Part shown: in pieces, positions 60,303 to 64,000 of the stretch
How the letters are laid out: each line of letters begins with the position of its first letter
How positions within the stretch are numbered: the first letter of the stretch is position 1
Source: Halalkalibacillus sediminis
GTDB lineage: Bacteria; Bacillota; Bacilli; Bacillales; Alkalibacillaceae
Reading direction: 5' to 3'
Assembly: GCF_002844535.1 (NCBI RefSeq)
Contig: NZ_PJNH01000002.1
Span: 434,001-498,000, forward strand
Length of the DNA: 64,000 bases
The notes under the pieces: generated by a model
The model's database searches: none
Told to the model about the DNA's origin: nothing
What the model saw: only the letters and a program-made list of their open reading frames with translations
Translations under genes and position numbers: made by a program

Positions 60303-60914
60303 TCAGTATTCTTCTGATGGAGTTTGGAGCCACTGATTCACCTCTTGGACAAATGCATCTTTTATTTCCTTTTTGGTGGAGTTATATGTTAATTGCAGGT
60401 CACTTATGATTTCTTTGGAATCATCATTACCTTCAAGTTCTAATTCCAGCTCTGATAATAATTCGTGGAAAGTGACATCAGCTTCGTCTTCCAAGTCTGC
60501 GGCTTGACGTTCATATTTCAGTAAAAGTAAGCCACGTTTGATCAAATTATTTTCGTTTTCATACTCTTCAGCTGCTTCATTTTTCAGCTGTTGGATTTCT
60601 TCCATAATTTCTTCTTCGAGAGATATGAATCTTTTTTCGTATTCTTCAGGGATCTCTTCTTGGAATGAATCATCTAACTTTTCAGGTGCGCTTATCGTCC
60701 AACTTTCATCATTAACCATTATTGAATTACTTTTTTCTTCGCTGGATGGCAACGAATTTTCCTTTTCAGGAGTATCAAGAGGGAGAGGGTCTGCTATAGA
60801 ATCCTTACTGATTGATGTCTCGAAACTGTTTTCCCATCTTTCATAAAAGTCCAATCCATTGGTAAACAATACGTATGTAATGAATAAAAAAAGAATCAGT
60901 AGTACTTTGCGCAT
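60303..60914 (-). CDS. Uncharacterised exported or membrane-anchored acidic coiled-coil protein
   Basis: The 203-residue protein begins with a single hydrophobic segment (RKVLLILFLFITYVLFTNG, residues 2-20), an uncleaved anchor or a signal peptide. A low-complexity Ser/Glu/Pro-rich linker (about 35-70) follows, then helical sequence rich in Glu, Lys, Gln and Leu with heptad-like spacing (EEEIMEEIQQLKNEAAEEYE). The product is strongly acidic. No family recognised. The ribosome binding site is weak. It lies 160 bases upstream of the riboswitch on the same strand, but with its own stop, so co-transcription is not shown. Surface or envelope location is expected. Confidence 0.7.
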   Translation of the reverse strand: MRKVLLILFLFITYVLFTNGLDFYERWENSFETSISKDSIADPLPLDTPEKENSLPSSEEKSNSIMVNDESWTISAPEKLDDSFQEEIPEEYEKRFISLEEEIMEEIQQLKNEAAEEYENENNLIKRGLLLLKYERQAADLEDEADVTFHELLSELELELEGNDDSKEIISDLQLTYNSTKKEIKDAFVQEVNQWLQTPSEEY

Positions 60915-61220
60915 CTTGTTTCACACTTTCTATTGGTGTTTGGGTGTAAATGAAGTCCTATTCTCAATATTGTCTCTGAGCACAGATTCTATACGTATTG
61001 TTTGCTTGAATTTGCTTAAAATCGGACTTTTAGGGTTCCCTCATTAATTCGTGGGATAAATAGTCGCTATTTACTGCCGAATGTTCGCTATAAAGAGTAG
61101 ATTTGATTTTTTTATATAGAAGTTGACAGTGGTAGAATGGGGTTTGTCTCTAAAAGGTGATTATTCTGCGACACTTTAGGGAATTATATCTAAAACTTAA
61201 AACAAAAAGGGGTTTTAAAA
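60915..61220. other. Intergenic region between divergent genes
   Basis: About 300 bases without a credible gene. It must hold promoters for the exported coiled-coil protein (minus) and the APC permease (plus). A TTGACA at 61123-61128 and TAGAAT at 61133-61138 are too close to serve together. Two near-repeats around TTCGCTAT/TCGCTATT (61066-61093) are seen; no riboswitch recognised. Confidence 0.4.
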
Positions 61221-62705
61221 TTGAGTGGTAGGACAACAGATCAAATGCAAAGAAAGAAGCTAAGTAAGACACTTAAACCGCATTGGGTATGGGCTATCGC
61301 ACTTGGTTCTTCAATCGGGTGGGGTTCATTCGTACTACCTGCTGATTGGATGAATCAAGCCGGGCCAATGGGTGTTATTTTAGGTTTAAGTATCGGTGCC
61401 GTATTAATGGCGATCATTGCGATCAGTTACGGTGTCCTGATTAAAAACTATCCAGTCTCTGGTGGTGAATTTGCTTATGCTTTCTTAAGTTTGAACCGTG
61501 TCCATGCATATATTAGTGGTTGGTTCTTGACGCTTGGGTACATATGTATTGTAGCGTTGAATGCCACAGCTTTCGCATTGATGTTGAAATTCTTGCTTCC
61601 TGATTTCATACAACAGATGAAAATGTATGAAGTAGCAGGGTGGGACGTTTATTTCACTGAAGTTATCATTGTAGTTTTATTAGTGTCAGTATTTACGATA
61701 TTGAATATCCGCGGCTCTGGATTATCAGGTCGCTTGCAATTTATTTTCTGTTTGATTTTAATTGGAGGAGTATTCACTCTTACTGGTTGGATGGCTTCTG
61801 ATACAGCAACGTCTTTCAGTAATTTGCAGCCAGCTTTCAACCCAGAAGTGACACCTCTTGCTGCGATATTAACTATTGTTGCGATATCACCGTTCGCATA
61901 TGTCGGATTTGACAATGTGCCACAGGCTGCTGAAGAATTTAATTTTTCTTCTAAAAAAGCATTGTCGCTTATCATGTTCGCGCTTGTTGCAGCAGCAGCG
62001 ATCTATTCCTTGATGATCGTGACAACAGCACTTCCAGCCCCTTGGCAAGAAGTAGCTGGTGCTGGGTTACAGTGGGGAACTGGTGAAGTGGTCCGAGAAG
62101 TGTTAGGTACAGGTGGAGTAGTCATACTTGTCGCTGCCTTATCTATGGGTATCTTCACTGGTTTGAATGGTTTCTTAATTTCAGCAAGCCGTGTACTATT
62201 CGCGATGTCTCGTGGTTTAGTACTGCCAAGAAAATTTTCTGATTTACACCCTAAATACAATACTCCGACATTCGCAATTATTTTCGCAGCGATTATTGCA
62301 ATGATTGCTCCTTGGTTTGGTCGAAATGTATTAGGTTGGATTGTTGGTATGTCTTCTGTAGGTGTGTCAATCGCATACTTCTATACAACTTTCACTGCTT
62401 TCAAAATGTTGAAATGGTCAAAGAATGACCCAGGGTTCGATGAAACAAAACACATCGTCTCTCCATGGAGAAAAGTTACGGCTGTACTAGGTATGGCGTC
62501 GTCGGTAGGGTTCCTAGGATTATTATTGATCCCAGGTTCACCAGCAGCTCTTGGTATCGAATCACTTGTTGCATTAATTGTCTGGATTGTCATTGGTGTA
62601 GTGTTCTATATGATCCGAAGAAAAGATTTGATGAGCCATGACCGAGAAGATTTAGCGTACTTGATCTTAGGAGATAAGAAGTTTGATATCCAAGATAAAG
62701 ACTAA
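61221..62705 (+). CDS. APC-family amino acid permease
   Basis: The 494-residue protein has about 12 membrane segments. The start HWVWAIALGSSIGWGSFVLPADWMNQAGP is the unwound first helix (GSSIGWGSF) of the APC family; ISYGVLIKNYPVSGGEFAYAF follows, and in the middle ISPFAYVGFDNVPQAAEEFNF. These are motifs of amino acid/polyamine transporters with the LeuT fold; the substrate cannot be told. It starts with TTG 61221, eight bases after AAAGGGG. It ends before a terminator. Confidence 0.9.
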   Translation: MSGRTTDQMQRKKLSKTLKPHWVWAIALGSSIGWGSFVLPADWMNQAGPMGVILGLSIGAVLMAIIAISYGVLIKNYPVSGGEFAYAFLSLNRVHAYISGWFLTLGYICIVALNATAFALMLKFLLPDFIQQMKMYEVAGWDVYFTEVIIVVLLVSVFTILNIRGSGLSGRLQFIFCLILIGGVFTLTGWMASDTATSFSNLQPAFNPEVTPLAAILTIVAISPFAYVGFDNVPQAAEEFNFSSKKALSLIMFALVAAAAIYSLMIVTTALPAPWQEVAGAGLQWGTGEVVREVLGTGGVVILVAALSMGIFTGLNGFLISASRVLFAMSRGLVLPRKFSDLHPKYNTPTFAIIFAAIIAMIAPWFGRNVLGWIVGMSSVGVSIAYFYTTFTAFKMLKWSKNDPGFDETKHIVSPWRKVTAVLGMASSVGFLGLLLIPGSPAALGIESLVALIVWIVIGVVFYMIRRKDLMSHDREDLAYLILGDKKFDIQDKD

Positions 62706-62717
62706 TATTTCTAATAG

Positions 62718-62754
62718 AAAACCCGCTAAACGCCTTGTGGGCTAGCGGGTTTTT
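62718..62754 (+). terminator. Terminator of the APC permease gene
   Basis: AAAACCCGCTA pairs with TAGCGGGTTTT, followed by T residues. Confidence 0.85.
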
Positions 62755-62763
62755 AGTGTAAAA

Positions 62764-62795
62764 AAAGAGATGCGATTTTGACGTCGCATCTCTTT
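62764..62795 (-). terminator. Terminator of the subtilase gene
   Basis: AAAGAGATGCGA and TCGCATCTCTTT form a perfect 12-base stem; on the minus strand it follows the stop at 62810 and is followed by a T run. Confidence 0.85.
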
Positions 62796-62809
62796 CTAAT
62801 TTTTCTAGC

Positions 62810-64000
62810 TTACTGTAATGCGTTTACGGCGTTCAAATGGCCTGCACCGAAGTATTTCTTTTCTTCACCTGCGACACCTTCAACACCATTTTTCAATAAT
62901 TGATGTTTTACTTGTGCTGGGCTAAGTTCTCCGTCATGCTGATCAATAATCATACCAACAACGGCAGAAACTTTAGGCGTAGCCATTGAAGTACCTACAC
63001 TGAAGTAATATCCATCGTCTGAGCGGTTGTCAGCGCTTAAGTTGAACTCCCAGTAGTGCATTCGGTTAGCGAGGTACTCGTCTAAGCGACCTTCTGAAGC
63101 ATATTGAGTGTACAGACGAGTATCACCACCGACAGTAGCTAGGTCAATAGCACCCGCGCCGTAGTTTGAGTAAATTGAAAGAATGTCTTCAGGACCAGTT
63201 GCGGAAACATTGATGACTCCTGATAAGTTAGCAGGAACCACTTCGCCAGATCCACGGAATTCGATGTCTTCAGTTCCGTAATTGTCGTTCATGAACTGAG
63301 TAACTTGGTTTTTCTTGGTAATATCAAGTGCATCATTTCCTGCTGATGTAACGATGATCGCGCCTTTGTCGTTCACATATTGAACAGCACGTTTATACGC
63401 GACGTAATCAGCTACGTCGTTACCAGCGTTCTCCATTTTACCTGTTTCAGGGTTACGTACAAAAACCTGGCCTAAAAGATCCATGCCGCCTAAGCTCATG
63501 GATAGAACGTCGTTTCCATCATCTGCTGCAGAAATCATTGCATTATAGATCCAGCCTGATTCAGCTGAGCTTGTTCCGAATACGCGGTAAGCACGTAATC
63601 CTAAGTCAGGTGCTACACCAAGCATTCCGTTTCCTGCTCCAGCGATTGAACCAGATACATGACTTCCATGTCCATGCAAGTCGACGAAATTACCCGGATC
63701 TCCAGTTTCATTTGGTTCAGTACCACGGAATCCTCCAGCTGGAACAAAGTTCTTAGATCCATCTAGAAGGTTTGGAGCCAGGTCGATATGAGTCGGGTTG
63801 ATCCCAGTATCAATCACCGCTACTGATGTATCATGTGAACCTGTTGATATGTCATAGCTCGCTCCGTTTTCAGTGATACGCTGGATATCCCACTGAATTG
63901 GCCAGAAGCCAGCTTCTTCTGTATTTGCATCATTAATAATATTAGAAGCTTCTTCTTCACTTAACTCAATGCGTTCAGTTTCAGTTACATCCCATGAAAA
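62810..64000 (-). CDS. S8-family serine peptidase (subtilisin-like), 5' end outside window
   Basis: The frame is open to the window end, so the start lies beyond 64000; the in-frame GTG near 63817 is inside the catalytic domain. The visible 396 residues show the subtilase triad: Asp in VAVIDTGINPTHIDLAPN, His in LHGHGSHVSGSIAG, Ser in FSVGTSMATPKVSAVVG, with the oxyanion Asn in IVTSAGNDALD. Before the Asp, PIQWDIQRITENGASYD corresponds to the mature-domain start preceded by an acidic stretch that may be the end of the propeptide. The C-terminus ends soon after the catalytic domain (AGHLNAVNALQ). It is likely a secreted protease. Confidence 0.92.
   Translation of the reverse strand, partial: FSWDVTETERIELSEEEASNIINDANTEEAGFWPIQWDIQRITENGASYDISTGSHDTSVAVIDTGINPTHIDLAPNLLDGSKNFVPAGGFRGTEPNETGDPGNFVDLHGHGSHVSGSIAGAGNGMLGVAPDLGLRAYRVFGTSSAESGWIYNAMISAADDGNDVLSMSLGGMDLLGQVFVRNPETGKMENAGNDVADYVAYKRAVQYVNDKGAIIVTSAGNDALDITKKNQVTQFMNDNYGTEDIEFRGSGEVVPANLSGVINVSATGPEDILSIYSNYGAGAIDLATVGGDTRLYTQYASEGRLDEYLANRMHYWEFNLSADNRSDDGYYFSVGTSMATPKVSAVVGMIIDQHDGELSPAQVKHQLLKNGVEGVAGEEKKYFGAGHLNAVNALQ

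Noticed and set aside
60915-61220. Riboswitch or T-box in front of the APC permease gene
   Set aside because: None of the conserved blocks of known leaders could be recognised and there is no terminator before the gene.

Overview
The window comes from a low-GC Gram-positive chromosome, family Bacillaceae. The evidence is strong purine-rich ribosome binding sites, frequent GTG and TTG starts, GltC/GltAB, rbsRKDACB, an IDEAL-domain protein, a SinI-type small protein, and lipoproteins with Gram-positive lipoboxes. Exported substrate-binding proteins carry very acidic Ser/Glu/Asp/Gly linkers after the lipid cysteine, which together with a TRAP transporter suggests a moderately halophilic or haloalkaliphilic genus (Halobacillus-like); this is inference. 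I saw no rRNA, tRNA, CRISPR array, prophage or insertion sequence.

Layout. 1-7.8 kb: peptidase and housekeeping genes (end of an M28 peptidase, NADPH dehydrogenase NamA, a ketopantoate-reductase-like enzyme, an Lrp/AsnC regulator, M42 and M20 peptidases, AraC and Crp/Fnr regulators). 8.1-14 kb: complete ribose operon rbsRKDACB with two operator-like palindromes. 14-22.5 kb: a GntR-centred catabolic locus; on the minus strand DUF2848, a nitrilase-family amidase, a three-gene TRAP transporter and a YcsI-family protein, and divergently an FAA hydrolase and an AEC-family permease. 22.6-30.8 kb: gltC divergent from gltAB, then proC. 31-35 kb: a tandem pair of small membrane-protein genes of which the first is a frameshifted pseudogene, an SLC13-type permease and a VanZ-like protein.

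35-57 kb: a large cell-wall-sugar salvage island: a BadF-type amino-sugar kinase (MurK-like), murQ copy 1, a sugar ABC importer without its own ATPase, anmK, murQ copy 2, an AmiE-like serine hydrolase, a five-gene peptide ABC importer, murR, glcDF, nagA, nagB and an MsmX-like ATPase. The genes describe an almost complete route: import of MurNAc/GlcNAc and peptides, phosphorylation, MurQ cleavage to GlcNAc-6-P plus D-lactate, deacetylation and deamination to fructose-6-P. GlcDF is well placed to burn the D-lactate. Promoters with overlapping or downstream CcpA (cre) sites precede murQ1, anmK and the AmiE-like gene.

57-64 kb: a CdaR/PucR-type regulator, an AI-2E-family membrane protein, an IDEAL-domain protein, and on the minus strand a cyclic-di-GMP-I (GEMM-I) riboswitch directly upstream of a 47-codon SinI-like gene, which I regard as the most interesting signal. 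Then an exported acidic coiled-coil protein, an APC-family permease and the 3' part of a subtilase gene cut by the window end.
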